Assembly (NCBI GenBank): GCA_030150045.1
Contig: JASLGM010000013.1
Span: forward strand, 1-33,766
Origin: Taishania sp.
Lineage (GTDB): Bacteria > Bacteroidota > Bacteroidia > Flavobacteriales_D > Crocinitomicaceae
DNA: 33,766 bases
Direction of reading: 5' to 3'
Notes under the pieces: generated by a model
Told to the model about the DNA's origin: nothing
The model's database searches: none
The model's input: the letters and a program-made list of their open reading frames with translations, nothing else
Shown here: positions 17,601 through 26,400 of the stretch, in pieces
How positions within the stretch are numbered: the stretch's first letter is position 1
Layout: every line of letters begins with the position of its first letter
Made by a program: the position numbers and the translations under genes

Positions 17601-17924
17601 GAAAACGGAAACTTGAGGCAACGCTTCGGTCTTCTGAGTATGCATGGAGGTCGAAATCGACTAAACGTCTTAGCAACACGCGCATCTGAAACGATAGAAG
17701 TCTTTAGTTCAATAAACAGCGTAGACATTCAGCTTTCTAACAATGAAAACACAGAAATCTTCAGAAAATGGTTGATCCATATAGAACAGCAAGCTCATGC
17801 CCATGAAAGACAAGAAGATTCCAATCAATTTGTCATCCCATTACAAAGCAAAGAACCTTTCAGAGAAATGGTCATTCGATCAAATGTTTTAAAAAAAAGA
17901 GGTTGGGATATTCTTTACAAATAG
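14640..17924 (+). CDS. Large SF1 (UPF1/DNA2-like) helicase
   Basis: This 1094-residue P-loop ATPase has Walker A GPPGTGKS at 226-233, Walker B-like DLCIIEEASQ with E797-E798, and motif III GDDQQMQPSQ near 823. Motif IV-like LKHHYRS and a C-terminal RecA2 with IQGDESD and RLNVLATRASE follow. Between the Walker motifs lie about 560 residues of helical, lysine-rich sequence, far longer than in UvrD/Rep. This is the UPF1/DNA2-type layout with a large insertion. The last residues (VLKKRGWDILYK) resemble the end of the Vsr/DUF559-like nuclease domains fused to such helicases, but the nuclease itself is missing. Start 14640 is preferred over 14583, which runs through the metB promoter. The base composition looks more A-rich than the neighbours. 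A DNA-repair or defence role is possible, but no partner gene is visible. Confidence 0.85.
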   Translation: MNTNDNNTLLSWKEELSAFQKNDPLVHVSNSESIPFEDYYNLEEANIQKIIKQSQNSINNYGINPLSVAIGIVTHIGEQTVNIPYLIADTKYSINKISKTIHVEIVENSEQVNPYLLFLLNKQFDIETTSIDFNNTETLKEQHGIFINNLENKQLGLFHPNRFKLRNECEQIILKKEYSHALREQLELTVLTRNACDYSQHQFSLLDEDQLKVKTQLSKTNTIVEGPPGTGKSQLLIDIIGNSLLMSQKALLFSEKKTALDVLNKRLKELNLNNFLLYIDEKQSLLETYKKLSKQWVKIEEYTPKKTNEPLRSLYEKQIQFKLDIWQQKNIIGEGSWSTFQEIIKEFKNFKKGNYITNPIPLEKLIANRSFIEHIYKLGIHKQIAILSSNIFQSDFASCYDEINSIENKLRSFSLDNVTLAELDLLQKKQITIRLFNHAFAISNQQLLDPQSKKRKDILHWIAKYIELSKINNSNVTEHWKRKPEIEELNYLIKKQNNTHFISRLSFNIRWSKLSTASNKVALELLSKEFALEKKNTQKNVYQQKLIAFGIESTDDAIRFKQQLLTYSEEQWNLFQSIPIGERLSIEQLTFEYSDLKNNLKQYKLNPDSAILDQIVQLIEQRDQIAVNWSACKATSIETLENFGISTDALSYIENHLYTYWTSFRVHYPELAELDHLIFSERVNHFNTLILEEKEYLINRIWTKAQQKFESYHLLLGTPSRRLTKEEQQLKIDLKEGKKLLIKEFNKKRQHTSLHNILKSKARLWIDILHPVHATNPIQLAINIPLDKELYDLCIIEEASQLWSSHAVGALFRSKQLLIAGDDQQMQPSQFFQSELGSESLLERAKYILPSCSLKHHYRSKNTDLISFSNKHFYKNELKVFPNYQKKKAIFYHKIDGQFINRINEKEALAIAKAIERYFLSEKKEKTLGVVAFSQGQVDEIWKNIPSALHYELKLLEEKGTFFLLPIEKIQGDESDNLFIGTTYGRDENGNLRQRFGLLSMHGGRNRLNVLATRASETIEVFSSINSVDIQLSNNENTEIFRKWLIHIEQQAHAHERQEDSNQFVIPLQSKEPFREMVIRSNVLKKRGWDILYK

Positions 17925-17979
17925 AAGTAAAGCTGTAACTTGGAACAAAGTTTGCAATTAAACAAGAAAAATAAACATC

Positions 17980-18483
17980 ATGAAAACAATAGCAATAGGA
18001 ATTTTCGCTCTTTTTTTAAGCGCGTGTTCAACACAACAATCAATCGCTTCAAAGAATTACAAGCAACAAATGACTACGCCACAAGCAGAAGAACCTGTGA
18101 GAAAAGATGATTGGATTACATTCTCAAAAGGATATTGCTTTGGAAAATGCCCTGTTTATACCCTAACTATTTTCAAAGATGGCTCCATGTTATATGAAGG
18201 AAAAGCGAACGTAGAAAGGCTAGGATTCTATACAGCTCAATTATCAAAAGAGCAAGTTAAGGAATTACAAGAAGGAATAAAAACCTATAAAATTTTAGAC
18301 TCCAAAGAAGATTTGGTTGATAAAATGTTAATGGATGCACCGACGTATAAACTAAAAGTAGTGACTAAAGAAGTTACAAAAGACATAACCCACCTTGGAC
18401 CCACACCTCAGAACATCAGAACATTCGAAAAACAGATAGACGATATGCTTCTTTTAATAGATTTCAAAAAAATATCAGAATAA
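17980..18483 (+). CDS. DUF6438 lipoprotein
   Basis: This 167-residue lipoprotein has a signal peptide with the lipobox LSAC (C16), followed by a polar linker. A domain near 45-160 contains WITFSKGYCFGKCPVYTLTI, typical of DUF6438, including the paired cysteines of CFGKC, which may form a disulfide in the periplasm. The function of DUF6438 is unknown. It lies 55 bases after the helicase and ends at a strong bidirectional terminator shared with the convergent gene at 18523. Whether it is co-transcribed with the helicase is unclear. Confidence 0.85.
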   Translation: MKTIAIGIFALFLSACSTQQSIASKNYKQQMTTPQAEEPVRKDDWITFSKGYCFGKCPVYTLTIFKDGSMLYEGKANVERLGFYTAQLSKEQVKELQEGIKTYKILDSKEDLVDKMLMDAPTYKLKVVTKEVTKDITHLGPTPQNIRTFEKQIDDMLLLIDFKKISE

Positions 18484-18509
18484 AAAAAGGGGCAGATGCC
18501 CCTTTTTTT
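18482..18509. terminator. Bidirectional terminator
   Basis: Seven A and GGGG (18482-18492), a 6-base loop, then CCCC and seven T (18499-18509) make an 11-bp stem that ends in a T run on both strands. It separates the DUF6438 gene (+) from the outer-membrane protein gene (-). Confidence 0.9.
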
Positions 18510-18522
18510 ATTCTGATATTGC

Positions 18523-19029
18523 TTAGAATTTGAAGGCTACACCTACATTCAATAAACTATATCCGTATCCTAATTCTGTCCATACCCCAACATTATCTGT
18601 AAAAAAGTATCGTAGACCTGCGAAGATATGGTGTCCAAACCCTACACGACCAGAATGTTTTCCATAATAATGGTTGTCAAAATTGTAAAAATAAGTTCCT
18701 AGACCAGCACCCGCATAGAAATCTAATCCTGTCACATTAAAATCAAAGTGATATGCGGCTTTAGCTAGTAAAGCTGTTCTTCCATAACCACCACCATACC
18801 ATGATTGCGCTACTGTTCCCCCAACTCCAAAGCGTCCAATTCCAATAATATCAGTAATGATTCTTTCATAACCAAGCATTAAAGGTCCAATATTCTTTTG
18901 GTATCCTCTATAAAATGGGTCGATCCCAAATCCTAGGTAAATGATATTATCTTTGTTTTCAATGTTTTGGGCATTTCCATTTGAGCCTAGAAATAATGCC
19001 ATGAATAGAATAGCAATGATCTTTTTCAT
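18523..19029 (-). CDS. Small outer-membrane beta-barrel protein
   Basis: This 168-residue protein has a signal peptide (MKKIIAILFMALFLGSNGNAQ). Its body of alternating glycine- and aromatic-rich strands (WYGGGYGRTALLAKAAYHF, FYAGAGLGTYFYNF, HHIFAGLRYFF) ends VGVAFKF with a C-terminal phenylalanine, as in outer-membrane barrels. It resembles the 8-stranded OMP_b-brl type. No ligand or enzymatic role can be read from sequence. The gene is monocistronic, between the bidirectional terminator at 18482-18509 and the terminator of the next gene at 19082-19103. Confidence 0.8.
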   Translation of the reverse strand: MKKIIAILFMALFLGSNGNAQNIENKDNIIYLGFGIDPFYRGYQKNIGPLMLGYERIITDIIGIGRFGVGGTVAQSWYGGGYGRTALLAKAAYHFDFNVTGLDFYAGAGLGTYFYNFDNHYYGKHSGRVGFGHHIFAGLRYFFTDNVGVWTELGYGYSLLNVGVAFKF

Positions 19030-19081
19030 CTTCTTAAATATTAGTTTTGCTGTAAAATATCCACAAAGGGAGCAAAAAAAA

Positions 19082-19103
19082 ACCTAATCTGAAATGATTA
19101 GGT
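19082..19103 (-). terminator. Terminator of the paired lipoprotein genes
   Basis: ACCTAATC (19082-19089) pairs with GATTAGGT (19096-19103). On the minus strand about ten T follow. It lies 33 bases after the stop codon at 19137. Confidence 0.85.
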
Positions 19104-19136
19104 CCTTTTTTAAATTATTTTGTGAAATATTATAGA

Positions 19137-19499
19137 TTACATATAGACTGTTTTTGATGTCGTTTTCTCCGACTCAATCTTAACCACACTGTTTCCTTCA
19201 ACACCTGCTTTTGTAACTTTGATATTGGAAATAGCGACACCTGCTTGACCTAATTGGTAAATTTCGCTAAAATTAAATATTGCTACACCATTAGCTCCCG
19301 TTGTCTCCGTATAATTCCACAAATATCCAGGTGAAGGAGCAACCGTACCAACAGGAAACATATTTACTGTTGCACCACCTACAACTTGACTATTTACGTC
19401 TTTTACGGTAATTTCTACAAGTGTATCTTTTTTCTTACGACATCCTTGACTACTGAATGCCAATATCGCTACTACGGATAAAATGAAATATTTTAACAT
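19137..19499 (-). CDS. Lipoprotein with carboxypeptidase-regulatory-like beta fold
   Basis: This 120-residue protein has a signal peptide ending in SSQGC (C20), after which the mature lipoprotein starts RKKKD. The body begins LVEITVKDVNSQVVGGATV, the pattern of CarboxypepD_reg or Ig-like beta-sandwich domains (value, V-x-G-A-x-V, then a glycine turn). The specific function is unknown. The upstream gene at 19514 has the same design (C20 lipobox, a KK-rich start and a short beta domain), so the two look like tandem duplicates. They are 14 bases apart and probably co-transcribed. Confidence 0.7.
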   Translation of the reverse strand: MLKYFILSVVAILAFSSQGCRKKKDTLVEITVKDVNSQVVGGATVNMFPVGTVAPSPGYLWNYTETTGANGVAIFNFSEIYQLGQAGVAISNIKVTKAGVEGNSVVKIESEKTTSKTVYM

Positions 19500-19513
19500 C
19501 TCTTTATGTATTA

Positions 19514-19882
19514 TTAATTAAAAATGTGAACGGTTTCAACCGCTGTATTATTTGCACGACAACGAACTCTACCTGTTCCAGTCATATCCAACTTTTTACA
19601 AATAATATCGAAATCACCAACAGTTACTTCTTTTCCTGCTTTTACAAAATAGTCATTCAAAAAGATCTCAGCGTATCCTGAAGAATTAGTCATCACTGTA
19701 TCTACATATTCCAAATTAATACCATTGAGTTCTTTATCTGCGATGATAATCACTTTAGCATCTGTGATCAACTCATTATTTTGTGAACGCACAAAAATTT
19801 TTGCGATTGCCGGGTCTTTTTTGCAACTTGTAAATCCGATTAAAGTAGCACAAAGCAATAATAGTGTAAAAATTCGTTTCAT
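19514..19882 (-). CDS. Lipoprotein, paralogue of the next gene
   Basis: This 122-residue lipoprotein has a signal peptide ending GFTSC (C20), followed by KKDPAIAKIFVRSQNNELITDAKV. That motif parallels VEITVKDVNSQVVGGATV in the gene at 19137. It has two cysteines near the C-terminus (ICKK and RCRA) that its neighbour lacks. The fold is probably a small beta-sandwich with a regulatory-domain topology; the function is unknown. It is the first gene of a two-gene unit ended by the terminator at 19082-19103. Confidence 0.7.
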   Translation of the reverse strand: MKRIFTLLLLCATLIGFTSCKKDPAIAKIFVRSQNNELITDAKVIIIADKELNGINLEYVDTVMTNSSGYAEIFLNDYFVKAGKEVTVGDFDIICKKLDMTGTGRVRCRANNTAVETVHIFN

Positions 19883-19958
19883 TAATTCCCTGAATTCAAG
19901 TTAAGGATAAATATACATCAAAATTACATAATCCATATAGTCTTTGCTGCAATATTCG

Positions 19959-19966
19959 TAACTTTG
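19959..19966 (+). promoter_or_regulatory. Putative -7 element of the pheS operon
   Basis: TAACTTTG matches TAnnTTTG perfectly, but no TTG is found at the ideal distance. Transcription would begin near 19973 and leave a leader of about 90 bases before pheS. I see no T-box or other riboswitch in that leader. Confidence 0.4.
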
Positions 19967-20064
19967 AAACGGAAAATTAGCATTTTAGTTACATATCCAA
20001 AGAACAAATGGATCATTAATTATCAAATGCCTGTTTTTGATGAACTTTTTTATTTTGAATACCG

Positions 20065-21087
20065 ATGACGGACAGAATCAAAGAATTATTAACTGAAGTT
20101 GAGCAAATCTCCATTCAAACACATGAAGAGCTAGAGAAAGCAAGATTACATTTCTTAGGAAGCAAAGGAATATTAAAAGCTTTATACGCCGATTTAAAAA
20201 ATGTTCCAAACGAGGCTAAAAAAGAAGTTGGACAACAGATTAACCAATTGAAAAACACAATTGAAGCATTAATCAGTTCAAAAAAAGAAGCCTTAGAACA
20301 AACTATAAGTCAAAACAACAGCACCGATTTTTCTCTCCCTGGAGTAGCAGAACCAATGGGATCAAGACATCCATTGTCACTTGTAAAGGCTGAAATTTCT
20401 GAGATTTTCGCTCGTATTGGATATGTGGTATCAGAAGGTCCAGAAATAGAAGACGATTGGCATAACTTCTCAGCTCTAAACTTTCCAGAAGAACACCCAG
20501 CAAGAGATATGCAAGACACTTTCTTCATTACAAAAGGTGAAAATGAGATGGCACTTCGTACACATACTTCTTCTGTACAAGTACGTGTTATGGAAAATGC
20601 GAAACCTCCAATTCGTACAATCTCTCCTGGAAGAGTTTATAGAAATGAAGCAATTTCAGCTCGTGCACACTGCTTTTTCCACCAAGTTGAAGGATTATAT
20701 ATAGACAAAAATGTTTCATTCGCCGATTTGAAACAAACGCTGTTGTACTTTGCAAAAGAATTATTTGGTGAAAAAACACAAATACGCATGCGCCCTTCAT
20801 ATTTCCCTTTTACAGAACCTTCAGCTGAAGTAGATGTTTCATGTAGTATATGTAATGCAAAAGGATGCAATGTTTGTAAATACACAGGATGGTTAGAAAT
20901 CATGGGGTGCGGAATGGTAGACCCAAGTGTACTAGAGGCCTCTGGTATTGACCCTAAAGTATACAGTGGCTTTGCTTTTGGAATGGGGGTAGAACGTATT
21001 ACCCAGTTGAAATATAAGGTAAACGACTTACGTTTGTACTCTGAAAATGATGTACGCTTCTTAAAACAATTTACATCAGGTATATAA
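20065..21087 (+). CDS. pheS: Phenylalanine--tRNA ligase alpha subunit
   Basis: PheS is the catalytic subunit of the alpha2-beta2 synthetase that charges tRNA-Phe. The 340-residue protein has an N-terminal coiled-coil tRNA-binding arm (about 1-85). The class II core has RTHTSSVQVR, motif 2 GRVYRNEAISARAHCFFHQ, and motif 3 GFAFGMGVERITQLKY near the C-terminus. Between them lies a four-cysteine knuckle, CSICNAKGCNVCK (about 260-275), present in many PheS proteins. Length is normal for the family. It is followed after eight bases by ytxJ and then the glutaminyl cyclase gene. pheT is not in the window, which is common in this phylum, where pheS and pheT are separate. Confidence 0.97.
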   Translation: MTDRIKELLTEVEQISIQTHEELEKARLHFLGSKGILKALYADLKNVPNEAKKEVGQQINQLKNTIEALISSKKEALEQTISQNNSTDFSLPGVAEPMGSRHPLSLVKAEISEIFARIGYVVSEGPEIEDDWHNFSALNFPEEHPARDMQDTFFITKGENEMALRTHTSSVQVRVMENAKPPIRTISPGRVYRNEAISARAHCFFHQVEGLYIDKNVSFADLKQTLLYFAKELFGEKTQIRMRPSYFPFTEPSAEVDVSCSICNAKGCNVCKYTGWLEIMGCGMVDPSVLEASGIDPKVYSGFAFGMGVERITQLKYKVNDLRLYSENDVRFLKQFTSGI

Positions 21088-21095
21088 GTAGAATT

Positions 21096-21497
21096 ATGGG
21101 CATATTTTCTTTCTTAAACAAAAAAGACAACACTACAGCATCAAATAAAACTGTGATTGATTTTCCATGGGAACCACTCAATGACGTATCACAGTTAGAG
21201 GAGATCTTGAAAGATTCTTTCACAACTCCTCAAGTATTGTTCAAACACAGTACACGATGTTCTATTTCTGAAATGGCTTTAAAGCGCTTTGAAAGAGAAG
21301 CTCAAGAATTGCTACCATTGGCAAAAATATATTACTTAGACCTAATTATCTTCCGTCCAGTTTCAAACGCAATTGCAGAAAAATTTGATGTCATCCATCA
21401 AAGTCCTCAAGCTATTGTAATTGATAAAGGTGAGGTAATATATAATGCAAGTCATTCCGCAATTAGCGCGCTGAAAATCATTGAAAATCTTAAATAA
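21096..21497 (+). CDS. ytxJ: Monothiol bacilliredoxin YtxJ
   Basis: This 133-residue thioredoxin-fold protein is of the YtxJ (BrxC) family, which reverses bacillithiol mixed disulfides or acts in bacillithiol redox relay. The family signature FKHSTRCSIS places the redox cysteine at C55, with a downstream HQSPQ loop (cis-proline) near 108. It is cytoplasmic, without a signal peptide. The gene lies eight bases after pheS and six bases before the glutaminyl cyclase gene, which suggests one transcript. Its presence implies the host makes bacillithiol, as many Bacteroidota do. Confidence 0.9.
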   Translation: MGIFSFLNKKDNTTASNKTVIDFPWEPLNDVSQLEEILKDSFTTPQVLFKHSTRCSISEMALKRFEREAQELLPLAKIYYLDLIIFRPVSNAIAEKFDVIHQSPQAIVIDKGEVIYNASHSAISALKIIENLK

Positions 21498-21503
21498 CTA
21501 CAA

Positions 21504-22550
21504 ATGAAAAGAATCATTTTCGCTTCATTCTTATTACTGTTAACCGCTTGTTCGGAAGAAAAACCTCTGGTAGAATTCGATTTCTTAGAAAATCTTGCTG
21601 TTCAATACAATACGCAAACAGATATAGGTGTAAAAGTACTTTCTAAAGACGTTACTTCTCTCGAAATCTATTTAGACGAGGAGTTGCAAAAGAAATACGA
21701 TAAACCAACAGAGTTTGTGAAATTAACGTTGAACACAAAAGAAATTGGTTTAGGTGCAAAAACACTTAAAGTAATTGCAATCAAGAAAAACGGAGAAAGC
21801 TATTCAGAATCAAGATTGATGAGAGTCCTATCTGATTTAGTTCCTGAAAAATGGTACTACGAAGTGGAAAACAGTTATCCTCATGACATTGCTAACTTCA
21901 CGCAAGGATTAGAATTCTATAAAGACCAACTTTACGAATCTACAGGACAGCACGGCGCTTCACATATTGCTCGAATTGATGTAAACACCGGAAAACCAAT
22001 GCTACAAAAAGGAATTTCGGAACAACATTTTGGAGAAGGAATCACTATACTGAATGATACCTTATATCAATTAACTTGGCAAAGTGGATTATGCTTCATT
22101 TATAATCCTGAAGATTTAAGTATCTTAAAAAAAGAGTTCAAATACAATGGGGAAGGCTGGGGAATTACAAACAATGGAAAATCTCTGATTATGTCTGACG
22201 GTTCTGAACGTTTGTTTTTCAGAAACCCACACACATTTGAAATTGAAAAAGTCATAGAAGTGTACACCAATGAAGTTCCTGTCATCCGCTTAAATGAATT
22301 GGAATATGTAGATGGATTAATCTATGCGAACATTTGGATGAGTAATTCTATTGTAGCAATAGATGCAGAAACAGGACGAGTGGTTGCTACAATCGACGGT
22401 ACAAGCTTAGCAAAAATCGGAAGAGGGCGTATTGGCGAAGTATTCAATGGAATTGCTTACAATCGTACACAAGATGCTTTCTTTGTTACAGGAAAACAGT
22501 GGGAAAAACTATTCAAAATAAAATTAATAAAAGACAAGCCTGCGGCTTAA
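21504..22550 (+). CDS. Glutaminyl-peptide cyclotransferase lipoprotein
   Basis: This 348-residue protein has a lipobox signal (LLTAC, C16). A variable beta-domain (about 20-115) is followed by a five-bladed propeller of the plant-type glutaminyl cyclase family. Landmarks are FTQGLEF, ESTGQHGASHI, FGEGITIL, GWGITNNG, ELEYVDGLIYANIW and FNGIAYN. Family members cyclise N-terminal glutamine to pyroglutamate, which in Bacteroidota helps mature exported proteins whose first residue after signal cleavage is Gln. Several secreted products here have such a site (FGQ, YSQ, WGQ). Its stop codon shares the palindrome TTAA with the convergent ftsE stop (22547-22550). Confidence 0.92.
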   Translation: MKRIIFASFLLLLTACSEEKPLVEFDFLENLAVQYNTQTDIGVKVLSKDVTSLEIYLDEELQKKYDKPTEFVKLTLNTKEIGLGAKTLKVIAIKKNGESYSESRLMRVLSDLVPEKWYYEVENSYPHDIANFTQGLEFYKDQLYESTGQHGASHIARIDVNTGKPMLQKGISEQHFGEGITILNDTLYQLTWQSGLCFIYNPEDLSILKKEFKYNGEGWGITNNGKSLIMSDGSERLFFRNPHTFEIEKVIEVYTNEVPVIRLNELEYVDGLIYANIWMSNSIVAIDAETGRVVATIDGTSLAKIGRGRIGEVFNGIAYNRTQDAFFVTGKQWEKLFKIKLIKDKPAA

Positions 22551-23287
22551 TCTAATTGAAAGGTTTCAAAGGGGTTAAAGTTACTAATTGACTGAACCTC
22601 TTTGACCATTCCTTCTTCGACACGCAAAACTCTACCTGGATATTTCTCTACAATTGTCATGTTGTGTGTCGCCATAAATACAGCTGACTTTTCCTCTTTA
22701 GCAACAGCAATCAACAACTTCATTATCTCTTCAGAAGTATCTGGATCTAAATTTCCAGTTGGCTCGTCAGCTAAAATAATTGCAGGCTTATTCAATAACG
22801 CTCGAGCAATTGCTATTCGCTGCTGCTCTCCACCTGACATTCGGTGTGGCATCATATTGATCTTATCTAATAAGCCAACTAACTCTAAAACCTCTTTCGC
22901 ACGGATGTCCATCATCTTCCTTGACTCCCAACCAGTTGCTCCCATTACAAATCGTAAATTATCCAAAACCGATCGATCCATAAGTAATTGGAAATCTTGA
23001 AAAACGATACCTAAATTACGTCGCAATTGAGGAATATGTCGGCGCTTTAACTTTGCTAAATCAACTCCAGCAATACTTGCTGTTCCATCAAATAAAGGTA
23101 ATTCACCATATAAAACTTTTAACAAGCTACTTTTACCAGATCCTGTTTTTCCAATCAGGTAAACAATTTCGTCATTTTGCATTGAAAAACTCACATTACG
23201 AAGAACTTCTTTACCACTTTGATGAATAACACCTCGATTGATTTCTATTACTTGACCCACAGCGATTGATTTTATGTAAAGTTGCAT
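22547..23287 (-). CDS. ftsE: Cell division ATP-binding protein FtsE
   Basis: This 246-residue ABC ATPase has Walker A GKTGSGKS at 46-53, Q-loop VFQDFQLL, signature MSGGEQQRIAIARAL, Walker B AIILADEPTGNLD and the switch histidine in MATHN. The overall sequence is that of FtsE, which with membrane partner FtsX couples the division ring to cell-wall hydrolases. No ftsX lies beside it, which is usual in this phylum, so a generic LolD/MacB-like ATPase is a less likely alternative. There are about 15 extra residues at the N-terminus, and an internal start is possible. It is convergent with the glutaminyl cyclase gene; no terminator fits between them. 23288-23416 carries the divergent start regions of ftsE and the TPR gene. 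Confidence 0.88.
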   Translation of the reverse strand: MQLYIKSIAVGQVIEINRGVIHQSGKEVLRNVSFSMQNDEIVYLIGKTGSGKSSLLKVLYGELPLFDGTASIAGVDLAKLKRRHIPQLRRNLGIVFQDFQLLMDRSVLDNLRFVMGATGWESRKMMDIRAKEVLELVGLLDKINMMPHRMSGGEQQRIAIARALLNKPAIILADEPTGNLDPDTSEEIMKLLIAVAKEEKSAVFMATHNMTIVEKYPGRVLRVEEGMVKEVQSISNFNPFETFQLD

Positions 23288-23416
23288 AAAAGCTCACGCT
23301 ATTTTACCGAAGTCAATGGAATAATCTTAACAGATTTACGTTTAAAACTTTTGACACAAGCAGTTAATTCACCCTCCTACTTCTCGTAACTTTATCATTT
23401 AAAATAAATTTTGCGT

Positions 23417-26400
23417 ATGTTTCGTTTCCTTTTGTGTGTATTTCTACTTAGCAGTACATACTTATACAGCCAATCCAGTGAAAAATACAACAGTCGCCTG
23501 GCAGGGTACTTCAGAGCGGAAGAACTATTCCAAAAAGAACAATACAGCGCTGCGAGATACGAATTCCGCACCTTCATAAACAATGAAAAACCATCCAACG
23601 ATCCTTTTTACATTAAAGCATTATACTACGAAGGAATTTCTGCTATCCAATTGTTTAACAACGATGGTGTAAATTTGTTGGAATCATTCATACAAAATTA
23701 TCCAGAAACAGTTCATAAGTTCGACGTTTTCAATCGACTTGGAAATTACTATTACCAAAAGAAAGACTATAAAACAGCACTAAGTAAATACAGACGACTA
23801 TCAGCTAAAGACTTGGAACCTGAATTCCGTGACGAATACCATTTCAAAGTAGCTTATTCTGCCTTCCAAACTGGAGATAAAGAATTAGCGAAAATATCGT
23901 TCTCTGAGGTAAAAGATGGTAACAGTACATACGCAACAGCTGCTACATACTATTTTTCTCATATCGCTTACACAGAACAAAACTACCAAACCGCTCTAGA
24001 TGGATTTGTAAAACTTGAACAAGATGTCAATTTTAGAAAAGTAGTCCCTTATTATATCTTACAAATCTATTACTTACAAGGAAAATATCAGGATGTAGTC
24101 GACTATGCACCTCGTTTACAAGAAGTTGAGGTAGCCAATGAAAAAGATGTCAATCATTTAATTGGTGATTCCTATTATAAACTTGGTAAATATGATGAAG
24201 CTGTTGAGTATTTAGAAGTATATGATAAACTCGCGGAAACAACTAGAGATGAAGATTACCAATACGCTTTCGCTTTATACAAAAGTAAAATGTTCGACAG
24301 AGCAATTAAAGTATTCGATCGTACAACAAGAGAAAAAGATTCCCTTGCACAAGCAGCATATTACCACATAGCCGAATGTTATATTTCTAATAAAAACAAA
24401 GGAAATGCACGTTTAGCCTTCCAAAAAGCTTCACAATTAGATTTTAATAAACAGATCAAAGAAGATGCACTTTACAACTTTGCTGTGTTGTCTTATGAGC
24501 TTGACATAAACCCTTACAATGAGTCAATCATCGCTTTTGAACAATATTTAAAGGAATTTCCAAATGAAAAGCGAAAAGAAGATGTATACCAATATTTAGT
24601 TAATGTCTATACTTCTACGAACAATTACGAAAAAGCAATAGAATCGCTCGATCGTGTTCAAAATAAAGACGTAAGATTAAAACGAGCTTACCAATTAGTG
24701 AGCTATAATTACGGCGTTGAATTGTATCAAAAAAGTCAATTCCAACAAGCACAACACTACTTTGAATTGGTTGATAAATACCCAATTAATGCACAGCTGT
24801 CAGCAAAAGCAAAATTCTGGTGGTCTGACGCTCATTTCCAACAAAAAAATTATTCTTCTTCTATTAACGGATATAAATCTTTCTTGTCCATGACAGGAAT
24901 CCCAACAAACGATTGGAAGGCAGATGGCTATTACAATTTGGGATATGCATACCTCATGAAAGGAGACTCCATTTCTGCCGTAGAAACATTTAGAAGTTAC
25001 GCACAGACAAATCCATCGAACAAACAAAAGTTAGCAGATGCCAATATGCGTATAGGTGATGCTTACTACCTAAATAGAGAAAATAACTTAGCCATACAGT
25101 TCTATACAAAAGTAGTAGAATTAAACGTAGCTTACCAAGCACAAGCATTATACTACCGTGGAATGACTTACGGATACGTACAAGAAAAACAAGCTAAAAT
25201 TAAAGATCTATTAAATGTAGTTAACAATTATGGGAACTCTAAATATGTGCAACGTGCACTATATGAAATTGGTTTTACCTACCGATTAATCCCAGATTAC
25301 ACAAATGCTTTACGTTATTTCAAACAACTACTAGACGATTATCCAAGTCCACAGTACGAACCAATAGTACGTATAGAGATTGCGGATATTTACTACAAAC
25401 AAAATAACTATAAAGCGTCTGAACAAGAATACTTAGCTATTCTTACAAAATACAGTCATGACACAATTTGTAACGCAGTAGGACAAGGTCTACAAAATGT
25501 GTATAGTGCGACTAAACAAATAGCTAAATTGGAGCAATATGCAGCTCAATATCCTTGTTTAAACATCAATACACTGACTTTAGAAAACATGGTATACAGC
25601 CCGGCAGAACAGGCTTACCATAACAAAAATTATACACAAGCTATTCCTCTATTCGAAGAATACATGCGTAAATATCCAAATGGATACCATATGCGTAAAG
25701 TATTATTCTACATTGCAGATTGTTATTACCAAAGTAAAAACGAACCAAAAGCAATAGAATACTATGAAAAAGTATTAAAGGAAAACGACAACAACTTTAC
25801 AGAAATTGCTGCAATCCGCACATCAAAATACTACTACAACAGTAACATGTATGCGAAAGCAATACCTAATTATGAAAAAGTAGAAAGCATTTCTGGGGAT
25901 CCTGAAGTTATTTATAACGCACGAATTGGACTAATGCGCTCCAACTTCCAAATTCAAGATTACGCAGCAGCAGCAGGTTACGCAAAATTGGTGCTTGCAA
26001 ATGGATTAGTAACAACAAGTGACCGCTTAAACGCAAACTATCTATTAGGAAAAGCATCAGTAGAAACCAAAAACGTAGACGACGCTTTAAGTGGATTAAC
26101 GTATGTAACAAAAAACTCAACAGCAGAAATTGCTTCTGAAGCAAAATTCTTAATTGCTCAAATGTATTACGAAACACACAAATACACAGATGCTGATACC
26201 CATGCTCGTGCATTGCTAAAAATGAAACCTTCATACGATTATTGGATCGCTAAAGGATTAATTCTGCAAAGTAAAATAAGCATGAAACAAGAAAACTTCT
26301 TCCAAGCAGAACAAACCATTTTAAGTGTAATTGACCATTATCCAAATACGACTGATGGGGTGAAAGACGAAGCACACGAAGTGTACAATGAAATAATGCA

